A stretch of 64,000 nucleotides of DNA from Mytilisepta virgata (GCA_028015205.1 CM051511.1:36605204-36669203); one strand, 5' to 3'; counted from the stretch's first letter, positions 14,101-23,090 are shown. Made by a program: numbers and translations. The notes: a model not told the origin generated them from the letters alone.

Positions 14101-17100
14101 CAGATGATGTCATAGTAACATTTCAGACCTGCAGATGATGTCATAGTAACATTCCAGACCTGCACATGATGTCATAGTAACATTTCAGACCTGCACATGA
14201 TGTCATAGTAACATTCCAGACCTGCAGATGATGTCATAGTAACATTTCAGACCTGCACATGATGTCATAGTAACATTTCAGACCTGCACATGATGTCATA
14301 GTAACAATCCAGACCTGCAGATGATGTCATAGTAACATTTCAGACCTGCACATGATGTCATAGTAACATTCCAGACCTGCAGATGATGTCATAGTAACAT
14401 TTCAGACCTGCAGATGATGTCATAGTAACATTCCAAAGTATACTTATTACAGATTTTATTATATTTTAAGAGACTGGTTTGCTTAGATATATATACAGGT
14501 ATGTAAATATCACACATGGTATAATTTTTATTTTTCTTTACTGGGTGAAGCAGTCAGTTATTCATTGAAAATGATACACAGTATGGTATTTCTTAAATTC
14601 AAGATGATAATGAGGCTATGTTTCTAAATTTAGACCTAGCTATTTTATTTTCTACCAGTACTTTATGCATGTAATCAAATGGTATAACATTTAGAAAATT
14701 TTTTTTTTTTTAAATATTGACCATTTTGAAACATTTAGCATTTTCCTGTCGCTGCATTATATATGTCAAAAACAGAATCAGACCAAAAAAATCTGCCTTC
14801 CTGCCTCTTAAACTTATAATAATGTAAATTCTGAAATTTTCGTGTGCACTTATTATTGCGATTCTTCTACCCAACTCAAAATTGCAAAGTTAAATTATAG
14901 CGATTGCGTGTGAAAAAAAGTTTTATTTTTGCAATCAGAGATCAAGTAAAAATTTAAAATGGAAGTTTTATTAAAGCAATCGTTTCAATTAATGGGATTA
15001 AAAATATTAGAATTCAAAATGTTATTATATATATATAATAGCTGTGAAAACAATACTTATACAACAAAGTGTCTACCAATTAACCTGTCTCCGGATGTCG
15101 GCAATCAATGACCAAAAACTTACCTGAGTAAATGAAAACTCTATAATAAATCGGACATGAAAAAATGCATTAAAAATGCGAGTTTATAATATTGCGATGC
15201 TAAACCAATCGCAATTTTCACAATAATTTCCATATTTACAGTATTGATATTTGCTATATGCCTTCCTGCCTCACTGATTTTTTAAAAATGATTGAACTCT
15301 TTATCTATATATATGTCACACAGCATCAGACCAAAAAAATATGCCTACCTCACCTCATCAAATTTTTAAAGACAAATGATCGAACTCTTAAGTCTCTTTT
15401 ATGCACAGCTGCCCTTTAGAGTGGAGTAATTTTCAAAGTACCCCTTATAGATATTGATTTGTTATATACAGGTGCTCTTTAAAGCAGGTTTGATTTTACA
15501 ACCTGTCTATAAAGGACACCCAAGGGACCAAAGAAAAGTGTCCTTAATCAACAGGTGCCCTCTATACAGAGGTTAATTTTACAAGCTTTGTTCATGAATG
15601 GGACTGTTTTACTGTGCTCTGTATAGACAGTGATTTGCTATATAGAGGTGCCATTTAAGGCAGGTTTGATTTTATTTACCTGTCATCTCTCTCTGCACCT
15701 TGTGCAGACACAGTGTCATCTATATCGCCTATATCAGTTAAAAGTTTCTGTATGGCTGATTCTCTACCATTTAGTGAAACTTCTGGTCTCTGTAGTAGAA
15801 TTAAATATATAAAATAAGTTCAGGCCTTTTTTTAGGAGAAATAGTGGGTAAAAAAAGACTGAAAGTGGTTTGAGTAAAATTTATGTTCAAACTGTAACTG
15901 TGAATTTAATGTACTGCAGTGTTTAAACATGAAGAGTGCGGGGAAAGCTAGAATTGAACACACACACACACAGACAAACAAGCAATATAATATAACATCT
16001 AATCCCATTCATGTGATTTTTGGACAAAAAAAAAGCTTCTTAATACATACTTTAAAAGATTTCAAAAACCTCATCAAAAAATGTGGTATATTTTTGTAAT
16101 GTCAATGAATACATTTTTATATTTACACCTTACTAATGAAATATCATAGATTTCTACATCAAACAATGTAGTATATTTTTCTCATGTCAATGAATAATTT
16201 TTATATTTACACCTTACTATTGAAACATCACTGACTTCTACATCAAACAATTTGGTATAGTTTTCTCATGTCAATGAATAATTTTTATATTTAGGGACGA
16301 GATCAAAAGTTCAATGAAGGATAAAAAACTTAATTCAAATAGTTTGGGGGTGGGGGGTAAAAATCGCTGCAAGTTTTGTTATCCGACATCGATTTTTGGA
16401 TTGAAAAATAAGGATTCAAGTTCGGCCCTAACATATGTTTGGACTTTTAAAGCAAATAAAAGCCATCTTACATACATTGTTGAGGAAAAACAGAACCCAT
16501 GATACAAAAAGTATACTCTCAAAGCATATGCCCATATTGGTCAATCAATTTTTCCCAAATTAAGTTAAGAGGGAGGGTGGGGGGGGGGGTCAGTGAAAAA
16601 ACTATGTGAATTAAGTTTTTTATCCTACATTGAACTTTTGATCTCGTCGCTTATACCTTACAATTGAAATATCATTGATTTTTACATCAAACAATGTGGT
16701 ATAATATGCCCATGTCAATAAATTTTCAATTACCCGGTACTTCTAAATTCAATTAAGGCAAACTCATTAAAATGAAAGTGGGAGGATAGGAAGGAACTTT
16801 CAAAATACCCTCACAACCAACAAACATTTTAAAGATAACTTCACATTTATCTGATATGTACACATTAAAAATGACCCAGGACCCATGTCCTACATGTATA
16901 ATAAAACTTTCCTTCCTACCCTCCCACATCCATTTTAATGGATTTGCCCTTACTTAAGCATAATTATGCATATATAAAAGCAGCAACTCAGAGATGCTAC
17001 TTGGTTGGTGACTGGGATCAATGGACGTTTTTTTATATTATATCAAATACATGTAAATACCATTGCTGCCAAGATTTGTTTACACTGAATAAATTTTCAC

Positions 17101-18352
17101 AGAAGAAAACTTTATGAAATGAATTTTTCCCTTCCAATCCTATGTTAGGCATTGATGGCCATCATAGTTGACAGTCTTTGACATAGGATAAATGTCATTC
17201 CTGCCAAGTTCTGCTCACTTTTGCTTGGTAGTTTCAGAGTTAGCATTTCATGTTATCATACACAATTCTAAAAGAGGACCACATAAGGACATCAGACACA
17301 ACTCTGAAGTACCAGCATCTAAGGACCATTGCTGACAAGTCTTTTTACAATTGACCAAGTAGTTGCAGACAAGATTTACAAATGAATTTACCAATGAGTC
17401 CTATGTAAAGCTAAAGTCGGCCATGGCGCCAATTGTGGTTGATGGTCCAGGTAATTGGACACCTTTTTTGCAAAAGGACCATTGCTACCAAGTTTGGTTC
17501 CATCTGACCATGTATTTTCATAGAAGATTTTTAAAATTCATCCCCTCTTTTTTCTTTTTTAATAACAGCAGCCATGTGAGTTGCAAGTCTGGGACGCCCA
17601 AGGACCATTCCACCACAGTATGGTCCCAATTGGCCCATTGGTTTCAGAGGAGAAGACCTTTAAAAGAAATTTTACACCAGATGATGACGATGGACGCCTA
17701 GTGGCTGCAATAGCTCACAATGGCCATTTGGGCCAGAGGAGCTAACAATGAATATATTATTGATATCTATACCTGGCTAAATTCCTCTCGCATTCTTCTT
17801 TCTTTACCCTTCCTAGCATAAAAAAGGCCAATCTCTTTCCCTCGCAATCCAGGTGGCCTGGAACCTCTGTGACCTCTGCCACCCCTGTTTTGATTACCTT
17901 CACTGCCGTGACCTCTATGTTCTGACTCATCATAATATCTACGACCTCTTCGCCCATGATGATGGCCTCTCCATTCATGCTCATTTCCATTATCTGGTAT
18001 AAACATTTACTGTATGCTATATTATTCAAACAGAACCATGAAGAAACCCAACTCATAATATTTGTCTGCAAATTTGTTTAAGGGATAATTAGCATAAGAT
18101 ACAAAATAATTAAAAACATCTTTAAAATATGGATCAAAAAATGGTGCTTGTACAATAATGTCAATAAAGCTTTTGGGTAGGCACAATATAGTAGGAAAAC
18201 CATTTAATTTGAATTTTTCTGAATCTTGTATATTGAATTTGTGTCATTCCTAGTCCAAATCATGTACTACCATTATCCCAATTTCTGTCACCATGGTAAC
18301 CAGTCTGTTCTCTTCTATAACCTCTTCTGCCTCTGCCTCTATAATTATTCAT
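1234..18352 (-). CDS. DHX36: DHX36 (RHAU) DEIH-box G-quadruplex helicase, N-terminal half, gene runs off the left edge
   Basis: Fourteen coding exons join with consistent phases into 502 codons. DHX36 is an ATP-dependent 3'-to-5' helicase that unwinds DNA and RNA G-quadruplexes and takes part in mRNA turnover, in nucleus and cytoplasm. Visible in order: an Arg/Gly-rich N-terminus (residues 1-70), the DHX36-specific motif [16 protein letters not shown] (74-89) that binds the G-quartet, a charged linker, Walker A GETGCGKT (253-260), TQPRR (motif Ia), the DEIH box (357-360), SAT (389-391), and the family segment [10 protein letters not shown]. The DSM and the DEIH rather than DEAH box separate it from DHX9, DHX29, DHX57 and YTHDC2. 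The human protein is about 1008 residues, so roughly half, including motifs V and VI, the winged helix and OB fold, lies beyond position 1. No frameshift or stop is seen. The ATG at 18352 lies 2 nt after an acceptor, implying a non-coding first exon upstream. Confidence 0.95.
1735..1775. repeat. Short tandem repeat, 27-bp unit
   Basis: Units of GATTGACAGGAACCCTAGTT are repeated two to three times with substitutions in the DHX36 intron. Confidence 0.6.
1878..2062. mobile_element. GGCTATTCCATT inverted-repeat MITE (family D)
   Basis: The ends AAGGCTATTCCATTAAAATG and its inverse (GGAATAGCCCTA) enclose about 180 bp with GGGAGGGTAGGAAGG near one end and CTACCCTCCCAC near the other. Two more copies occur at 16755-16955 and 54898-55000. 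Confidence 0.8.
2244..2360 (-). CDS. DHX36: DHX36 coding exon 13
   Basis: Residues 429-468, a basic then acidic insertion ([20 protein letters not shown], then [11 protein letters not shown]) at the site where vertebrate DHX36 has a comparable charged linker. Acceptor TTTTAG; the donor GATGG|GTAGTT is weak, but its phase (2) fits exon 14 exactly. Without splicing the frame would stop at once (TAG). Confidence 0.88.
2791..4790. repeat. Tandem array, ~50-bp unit, about 40 copies
   Basis: The unit reads TTAGCTATTATGATCCTTGA, TGGCAAAGAGTATTTAGG, TACAATTCTATT. Length varies between about 48 and 53 bp, chiefly through AAAGAG / AAAAAGAG / AAAAAGGG. The first units carry ATCTTTGATGG and the rest mostly ATCCTTGATGG. 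Some variants recur in blocks, which points to higher-order duplication. Lies in the DHX36 intron between exons 12 and 13. Confidence 0.97.
4881..4962 (-). CDS. DHX36: DHX36 coding exon 12
   Basis: Residues 402-429: [18 protein letters not shown] then [23 protein letters not shown] is the family signature at the RecA1-RecA2 junction. Acceptor TTTTTCAG, donor CTAG|GTAAGT. Confidence 0.96.
5241..5625. mobile_element. Hairpin element, family C, with ~75-bp inverted arms
   Basis: Positions 5241-5402 form a long palindrome (AGATTCTCCTTCA...TGAAGGAGAATCT; arms contain GAGTTATGGAATTTCTCCAC and TAGTTAAATTTTCGATTTT). The remaining 220 bp contain GTTTGTTTACAAAG and ACTGCCGTAATTCCCAC. Copies in opposite orientation lie at 34338-34695 and 52684-53059; a fragment at 6770-6838. 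Confidence 0.85.
5885..6051 (-). CDS. DHX36: DHX36 coding exon 11 (DEIH box, SAT)
   Basis: Residues 346-402. It contains [12 protein letters not shown] (motif II, DEIH, Mg-ATP binding) and [11 protein letters not shown] (motif III, SAT, coupling ATP hydrolysis to unwinding). Acceptor ATCCCAG; donor TTCA|GTATGT, reached in phase 1. An open frame continues past the donor, but the phase-correct join to exon 12 restores the conserved [13 protein letters not shown]. Confidence 0.97.
6770..6838. mobile_element. Fragment of hairpin element family C
   Basis: AATCGAAAATTTAACAATC..AGAAGGAGAATAT resembles one arm of the family at 5241-5402, diverged. Confidence 0.55.
6942..7016 (-). CDS. DHX36: DHX36 coding exon 10
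   Basis: Residues 321-346: [20 protein letters not shown] then LESDP. It matches the GSILYCTTGI strand before the DEIH box. Acceptor GTTTTAG, donor CC|GTAAGT. Confidence 0.96.
7211..7775. repeat. Older repeat pair, copy 1 of a segmental duplication
   Basis: Holds a ~400-bp element from TTAAGGATGCTTGCTGGTCA to CAGCGATCACCCTTAAGG, then a palindromic MITE at 7658-7772 (AAGGATTGACTGTAATTTTG...GCAGTCAATCCTT). The same order and spacing recur at 8493-9065, so this looks like one duplicated block. Confidence 0.75.
8032..8094 (-). pseudogene. Duplicated 3' end and donor of DHX36 exon 9
   Basis: On the minus strand AAGGGAAGTTCTGTGGGATA and TTTTATCAGATT precede GTAAATATG, matching the end of exon 9 and its intron start GTAAATGTG, 69 bp apart. 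The copy keeps an open frame ([11 protein letters not shown]) and a GT donor, and is preceded by a pyrimidine-rich run ending in AG. Confidence 0.85.
8107..8186 (-). CDS. DHX36: DHX36 coding exon 9 (motif Ib region)
   Basis: Residues 295-321: [18 protein letters not shown] followed by VGYSIRLE. Acceptor ACATGTAG, donor AAAG|GTAAATG. The 3' part of this exon together with its donor is duplicated 69 bp downstream (see the repeat at 8032-8094), and the exon is flanked by a segmental duplication. Confidence 0.95.
8493..9065. repeat. Older repeat pair, copy 2 of a segmental duplication
   Basis: Direct-repeat partner of 7211-7775: TTAAGGATGTTCGCTGGTCA at the start, CAGCAAACATCCTTAA near the end, then the palindromic MITE at 8948-9063. 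The shared TTAGAATTA-ATTA-AAGGATT between the two modules shows the whole block was copied. Exon 9 lies between the copies. Confidence 0.75.
9380..9475 (-). CDS. DHX36: DHX36 coding exon 8 (motif Ia)
   Basis: Residues 263-294, from [18 protein letters not shown] to [15 protein letters not shown] is helicase motif Ia, a nucleic-acid contact. Phase 0 at both ends; acceptor TTCAG, donor TCA|GTGAGT. Confidence 0.96.
9821..9895 (-). CDS. DHX36: DHX36 coding exon 7 (Walker A)
   Basis: Residues 238-262, containing [16 protein letters not shown]: helicase motif I (Walker A, GETGCGKT at 253-260), which binds the ATP phosphates. Phase 0 at both ends; donor CAG|GTAAGT. Confidence 0.97.
9900..10600. other. 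DHX36 intron 6, no further feature
   Basis: AT-rich sequence between exons 6 and 7. Two inverted blocks (TCCCCTTATTTCTAACTG near 10158 and its inverse AGTTAGAAATAAGGGGA near 10323) suggest a hairpin element of about 190 bp (10135-10370). Confidence 0.6.
10606..10739 (-). CDS. DHX36: DHX36 coding exon 6 (pre-RecA1 helix)
   Basis: Residues 193-237. It ends with [15 protein letters not shown], matching the conserved FREKLPSY segment just before RecA domain 1 in DHX36. Acceptor TTTTCCAG, donor ACAG|GTAATA. Confidence 0.93.
10910..11237. mobile_element. Interspersed repeat with 36-base poly-C and GACA microsatellite
   Basis: Begins ACTGTGAGCAAAGCTCACAA and ends GCGGGGGGTATAAT. It contains C36 at 10940-10975 (G36 in the DHX36 sense strand), GCGGTCTAGGAGGAGTTGCG, and about eleven GACA units near 11133-11176. 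Related sequence at 59528-60585. Confidence 0.8.
11254..11352 (-). CDS. DHX36: DHX36 coding exon 5 (linker)
   Basis: Residues 160-193, including [20 protein letters not shown]. Acceptor ATTGCAG, donor GGAG|GTATGA; 99 bases, phase 1 in and out. Acidic and helical in character, leading into the helicase core. Confidence 0.85.
11366..11507. repeat. 71-bp perfect or near-perfect tandem duplication
   Basis: TTTGATCTCAGTTGCCGAAG ... GGTGATGGTAACCAC occurs twice with a period of 71 bp in DHX36 intron 4. The near-identity implies a recent event. Confidence 0.9.
11806..11870 (-). CDS. DHX36: DHX36 coding exon 4 (linker)
   Basis: Residues 138-160, starting with the split Arg codon and [15 protein letters not shown]. 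Acceptor ATTGATAG, donor AAAA|GTAAGT. This linker is poorly conserved; the call rests on matching phases (2 in, 1 out) and consensus splice sites. Confidence 0.8.
12080..14435. repeat. 31-bp minisatellite, exactly 76 copies
   Basis: The unit is GACCTGCAGATGATGTCATA then GTAACATTCCA. The span of 2356 bp divides exactly into 76 units; no indel was noticed. Variants are single substitutions: CAG/CAC, ATTCCA/ATTTCA, TAGTAAC/TAGCAAC (only near the left end) and TAGTAAAA (clustered near 13430-13530). It lies in DHX36 intron 3. Confidence 0.97.
14822..15241. mobile_element. TGTAAATTC-ended MITE (family E)
   Basis: Starts AATGTAAATTCTGAAATTTT, ends AATTTCCATATTTACAG. Internal ATTGCGAT and AATCGCAATTTT blocks. 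Same family at 37275-37480 and 59259-59475. Confidence 0.7.
15430..15672. mobile_element. CAGTCAAACCTG-type MITE, diverged copy beside exon 3 donor
   Basis: Contains CAACCTGTCTATAAAGGACA, ACAGAGGTTAATTTTACAAG and TATAGAGGTGCC..GCAGGTTTGATTTTA, the same layout as the clean copy at 48901-49079. Its edge falls about 8 bases from the DHX36 exon 3 donor. Confidence 0.75.
15680..15789 (-). CDS. DHX36: DHX36 coding exon 3 (linker)
   Basis: Residues 102-138, an acidic linker starting [17 protein letters not shown]. Acceptor CTACAG, donor ACAG|GTAAAT. Phases 0 to 2 match the neighbouring exons. A short inverted-repeat element starts only about 8 bases after the donor. Confidence 0.88.
16755..16955. 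mobile_element. GGCTATTCCATT-type MITE (family D), second copy
   Basis: AAGGCAAACTCATTAAAATG ... CATTTTAATGGATTTGCCC with internal GGGAGGATAGGAAGG and CTACCCTCCCACATC. Confidence 0.75.
17000..17750. repeat. Interspersed repeat with internal ~170-bp tandem units
   Basis: Recurring GACCATTGCTGCCAAGTTTG and CAATTGGCCCATTGGTTTCA, ending GATGGACGCCTAGTGG..TAGCTCACAATGGCC. The same family fills 18520-18880 and 61085-61925. Confidence 0.75.
17773..17993 (-). CDS. DHX36: DHX36 coding exon 2 (DHX36-specific motif)
   Basis: Residues 28-101. A His/Arg/Gly-rich stretch is followed by [16 protein letters not shown], the DHX36-specific motif that stacks on a G-quartet in the family, then a basic helix ([10 protein letters not shown]). 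Acceptor ACCAG at 17994, donor CAG|GTATAG at 17772; it enters in phase 1 and leaves in phase 0. A repeat ends about 20 bp downstream of the donor. Confidence 0.93.
18271..18352 (-). CDS. DHX36: DHX36 coding exon 1
   Basis: This exon encodes residues 1-27 plus one base, beginning [16 protein letters not shown]. The ATG lies two bases after a TTGTAG acceptor at 18355, so a 5' non-coding exon must exist to the right. The donor is G|GTAGTA. The short RG-rich start resembles the Arg/Gly-rich tail ahead of the DSM in vertebrate DHX36. Confidence 0.85.
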
Positions 18353-18364
18353 CTCTACAATAAA

Positions 18365-19480
18365 ATCATAATCATTCTTTAAACCAGAGCATCACTCACC
18401 TGGATATTAATTGCCATACAAAGTAAACTGCATGTTTGATGATGGCAGAAATCTCTGTTGCTTTATGGTTTTTTAAATAATATATTTTTAAATTAAAAGA
18501 GAAACACCTACCGGTATATGACTTAAGGACAACTGCTGCCAACTTTAATTCCAACTGACTCAGGGCTTCCAGACAAGATTTTAAAGTAAATTTTCTCTAT
18601 ATATAGGGTCCTTTTAAGATCAGTTGTGGTGGCTATCTTGGCAAGCTTCGATGGAAGTCCAGGTCATCAGATAAAACTTTGAAAGAGGATCTTACAAGGG
18701 TAATTGCTGCCAGGTTTGGTACAACTGGCTCAGTGGTTTTAGATAATAAGATCTTTAACCGAATTTTCCCATAGGACCCAATGTTAAACTAAAATTGGCC
18801 ATGGTGGCCATCTTAGTTATATTAGTGGTTTGGGGTCATCGGATATAATTTTGAAATCAAATAGGACTAGAGTTTTTCATAGTTAAAAATCAGTTGGTGA
18901 ATATGAGGGAAACACAACTGTCAGTAGGTCCAGTGGTTGAGTGCCTAATTAGTGATAATGAAGTTGGGTTGTAATGTTTTTTCTCTTAATTATATTCATT
19001 CCAATAGTGAACGTCAACAACATTAATTTCCAATTGATTCACAATAACACAGAATCCTCAAAAAAACAGTTAAAAAAATTTAAAGTAAATTCAGTGGACA
19101 TAATTATTTACCACCTCCTATTTTTCCCATAGCTTTCTATACAAATTCACAAATTTTCAAAAAAATATGGTGAAGTCATTTTCCAACAAATTTTCATGGT
19201 GAGAAAGAGAAATGTTTGAAATTTCATTGTATATTTGTGTACATGTATGTATTCAAATATAAAATTTTTTAGCGATATACTTTCTCAGAATTTAACAATC
19301 TATAAAACACTCGGCAAAAATAAATTCAAAAGATTACTTAAACTAGATATGGACAATGCCATCCCCCCCCCACTTTTTTTCTGCCCTGTCATATGCATGA
19401 GTATAGCTCCACAGTTTTTAGATTTGACAAACAGTGATGTTGGCATACATCTTGAAACTGTTACACTGTCTGTAAGACAC
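18365..19480. other. Sequence upstream of DHX36 coding start
   Basis: Includes a diverged copy of the GACCATTGCTGCCAA repeat (18520-18880) and otherwise AT-rich DNA. The DHX36 5' non-coding exon and promoter should lie between here and 29000, but I cannot place them. Confidence 0.5.
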
Positions 19481-19489
19481 AAATGATGC

Positions 19490-20190
19490 CCCCGCCAGAC
19501 AAACCTACATTATGTGTAAGAATATCCTACAAAATATTAAAGCTGTATCTCCAAAACTGTAGGAGGAGATAGCCCGACAAACCATGATCTCTTTAAGCAG
19601 CTTGCAAAATGACTAAGTCCAACTACCTGTCATTTTCAGAATATTTGGAAATAATCAAAATCCTATTGCCATGCACACCTTCATTATGTGTATGAACATC
19701 CTACAATACATTAAAGTTGTACCTCCAAAACTGTAGAAGCAGATAGCCGGACAAACCATGATCTCCTTATGCAGCTAGTACCAAAAAATTACTAAGTTCA
19801 ACTACCTATAATTTTCAGAATATTTAAAAGAAATCAAAATCCTTTGGCCATGCACACCTTCATTATGTATATGAACATCCTACAAAAAATTAAAGCTGTA
19901 CCTCCAAAACTGTAGGAGGAGATAGCAGGACAAACCATGATCTCTTTATACAGATAATACCAAAAAATGACCAAGTCCAACTACCTGTCATTTTCAGAAT
20001 ATTTGAAAAAAATGAAAAATCTGTGGCCATGCACACCTTCATTATGTATATGAACATCCTACAAAATATTAAATTTGTATCTCCAAAACTTTGGGAGGAG
20101 ATAGCCGGACACACAATGTATCCTAATCCGGACGGACGGACAGGGGTAAATTAATATGCCCCCCCCTTTCCTTTTATTTTGTCGACGGGG
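19490..20190. repeat. Tandem repeat, ~180-bp unit, four copies
   Basis: Each unit has CTTCATTATGTGTATGAACA, TCCTACAAAATATTAAAGC, CTCCAAAACTGTAGGAGGAG and CAAACCATGATCTC. The array ends at GGACGGACGGACAGG and poly-C, a common end for this kind of mollusc repeat. Confidence 0.85.
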
Positions 20191-20439
20191 AATAAAAATG
20201 TATCCAAAAAAGATTCTTATTACAGTGGAGTCATCTAAAAGATTCAATAAAAATGAATGATCACAGCAAGTTGAACACTTATTTTAAATTCAAACAAGTT
20301 CTCCTTTGAAGCCTACCGATACTTAAATCTAAAGAATACAGATAAATGAGTAATATTAACTAGATTTAGACAGACAGAGGCTGATATGAACAGAAAAAAT
20401 ATGACAGTGGTAAAAATATTGTACTGTCAAGATCAAAAA

Positions 20440-20695
20440 GAATACCCAATTTTTCTCAATGAACTCTGTTGAAGACGAAGAACATTTTTTATTTAAATGT
20501 ACACATTATGATAAAGAAAGGTAAAAATTTCTTGATGAGCTCTTTACAAAATACCCATATTTATCTGTATTATTTGATGATAGTTTAATTATATGGTTTA
20601 TGACTAAGAAAGACATTGAATTTAACTCAAAATTATGTGAATTGATATATATCTTCTTTTTACACACTAAGAAATTAAATGTTTGTTCATGAACC
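20440..20695 (+). pseudogene. 3' end fragment of a LINE reverse-transcriptase ORF
   Basis: Plus-strand translation gives SVEDEEHFLFKCTHYDKER, then a stop codon (TAA), then FLDELFTKYPYLSVLF. The pattern E-x-x-HFLFxC-xx-Y-xx-R is typical of the extreme C-terminus of LINE ORF2 proteins. It carries an internal stop and is inactive. Confidence 0.7.
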
Positions 20696-20989
20696 TAAAT
20701 TATTTATCAGCTCTAATGGGTTCAATATTATTTTATTGAGTATATTAAAACAGCTGTCCTGAGTTCAGTGTTGATACTATGGAGCAGAATGTTGTCAATC
20801 CATTGTCCCTTGTCATTGTCACTGTTAATGTATAAATCAGAATGATAGTGGTATATGAGAGTGTATGTGTGTGGGAGAAAGAGGTTTTTATTATCTTCAT
20901 TTTTGTGATTACCGGTATACGCTTGTAATGAGCCCTGTGATTAGGAAAAAAACTATCTTTATCTTTATCTGTATTTCTGATTTCTGGTT

Positions 20990-21560
20990 TATGAGTGACA
21001 ATGATTAAGTGGGATGACTTTGACTTTCCAATCGTCAACTTCACATTCTTGAGCGGAAACATTCCAGAAGCGCCGGCATATGGAGTATATATTTTGAACT
21101 CATATGACATTATTCCAGAGCTTGTGAAATATACACTGACTTCCTGGAAGAGCCCTGATCCTGACAGAAAAGTTGCTCAGACAGGGGTATGTTGCTCCTA
21201 AGTTGGAGTCATCCTTATTAAAGTTTTATGGACGTCATCATGACTTGGTTGACAGGTATGAAAAAAATGTTTTGCAAATGAAAATGGACCTGTTCCATTG
21301 ATGTTGTCCTTTCCTCATACTGGATTTGACATGGGCAGCATGGCAGGTGTCCTGCAGGAAGCAGAGACTGCTTACTTTTCTGGAGCACCTTAGTCTGCCC
21401 CTGCCCTGGTTTTTTGGTGGGGTCCATGTTGTTCATATGTTTTTAGTTTTTAATTGCATTTTGTAGTGCATGTATTATTTTGGTCTTGTCTTCGTTGTTC
21501 TCCGGAGTTTGTCAGTTTTTTCAATTTTCCCCTCCTTTGAATATCCCTTTGGTATTTCTT
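20990..21560 (+). pseudogene. Retroelement RT C-terminal fragment plus 3' UTR
   Basis: FDFPIVNFTFLSGNIPEAPA and, after a frame change, [17 protein letters not shown] with a stop near 21300. These belong to the C-terminus of a widespread invertebrate RT family whose upstream part lies in a different copy at 24170-25215. The ~250 bp after the stop match 35860-36090. Confidence 0.8.
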
Positions 21561-21744
21561 GACTTTACCTACTGAGCAATTTGTTTAGTTACAAAGAAAA
21601 TAATATGACATTACATTTTCACACAACAATCATTAAATATTTCCACTGACTACAGGATTGGGCAATGGTCTAACAGGGAATTCAAGTGTGATAATGAAGT
21701 GGAAACATCATTATAGAAAGCCTGATGTACAAATGGACATAAAA

Positions 21745-22126
21745 CCTAGTGTTATATTTATCATTTTGATACTGGTTAATGAAATCAGTTAAGCATGTTT
21801 CATGTGTATATATTGGCTTGTCATTATAATCATTTTGACACACCTACTTATCTGTTGAATATGCATGTCTTTAGGGAGTTAAGAGGAAACACGTATTTAT
21901 GTATCTAATCAATGTGTTGTATTGTGTTGTCATTATATATGCCTCTTAAATGGGGCCCTTAATTGGTAATAAAAAAACTTGAACTTGAACTTGTAGCTTT
22001 GGAGGGGAGTTGAGATTTTGGTATTGAATGTATAATGATGTAGTTTTAAAAATAGAGAATTAGTTTTTATGTTTTTTTTTATTAATTATTACCTCTAGGC
22101 AAGCGACTGGGAAATACGAATATAAA
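21745..22126. repeat. Dispersed repeat, filled-site copy with LINE-tail insertion
   Basis: Shares GTTATATTTATCATTTTGAT through ACGAATATAAAA with 26244-26540. About 100 bp at 21893-21992, absent from the other copy, end in AATAAAAAAACTTGAACTTG, a 5'-truncated LINE tail with an ACTTGA microsatellite. Confidence 0.85.
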
Positions 22127-22129
22127 ACT

Positions 22130-22290
22130 AGGGCCTTCCTTTACTTTAGTGGACACTCTCCATATGGGGTATCCTATACTAACCTGACCCTTCCATAACC
22201 TAACCCTAAACCTTAACCCTATCCTAACCCTAAGCCCCATCCCTAAGCCTTAACCCTAAGTACCTGTCAGTACTAACTTACTCAGTAGAG
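22130..22290. repeat. CATTTACTTTAG repeat with telomere-like core, copy 1
   Basis: CTTTACTTTAG..GGGGTATCCTATACTAACC followed by irregular AACCCTAA/CCTAACCCTAA units. Related to 27710-27832. Confidence 0.7.
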
Positions 22291-22679
22291 ACCTGCGTCT
22301 ACACAATTTCACAAAATCCGAGGTATTTCCCCTCCAGAAAATCAAAGGTCGTTATTTAAAACTTACTTAATCTACCCAAATGGTCTTTAATTAATCTAGA
22401 ACAACATTTGAACATTTTGTTTCACTCTTTTTGCGGGAGTTATTACCCATCTTTTTTTTTTGTTATACGGGTATCATAGACGTACCATCTCGGAATACAA
22501 GTCATTTCGGCACCTGGCCAAATCGACACCAGGCCAAATCGGAACCTTGTAAAATCGACAACTGGTTAATTCGGTGCCTATAAATATTTAATATGGCACT
22601 GTTTAAGGATAAAAGATATATTATCCAACTCATCAATTAAATTGTCAAATACAATGATTACATAATATGAGGCAATTAA

Positions 22680-23090
22680 CACAAATAAAATACAAACTAG
22701 ATGAGGTCAGGTCAGAGCCATGCAGAGTCAGTAGCAATATTGCCATATATTGCACATAACAGTAAAAATTAACTATACATAATGTCACATAGATATAACA
22801 TTATAGTATTCTATAACCTATCTATTTAATATTTATACTAATCTTCTGATTTCAAAACACTTGTTTATAAAAATCCCCAGTTTTTTCCAATAAATCTGTA
22901 TTTTCATTGGCAAGAAGCCAAATGCATTTTCTGTGCATGTTTGTTCGGATAATTGAAACTGCATATTTTATTTTTTTTTTTTTGGGGGGGGGGGGGGGTG
23001 TCAGCCTTTTCACCAGTACAATAAAAATATTAGAAACTCTGTGTATGAAGGTCGAAGCCGGGAAATACTCTGACATTTTCGTTTCATTAG
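22680..23090. other. AT-rich intergenic DNA with T/G homopolymers
   Basis: Contains T12 followed by G16 around 22970-22999. Nothing coding is supported. Confidence 0.5.

Noticed and set aside
2791..14435. CRISPR-like arrays
   Set aside because: Units are contiguous with no unique spacers and lie in introns of a eukaryotic gene; they are satellites.
17757..18071. 104-codon frame over DHX36 exon 2
   Set aside because: A shadow of exon 2 in another frame; the DSM motif lies in the chosen frame.
22190..22275. A chromosome end or fusion scar from CCTAACCC repeats
   Set aside because: Units are irregular, short, and shared with a dispersed element at 27710.
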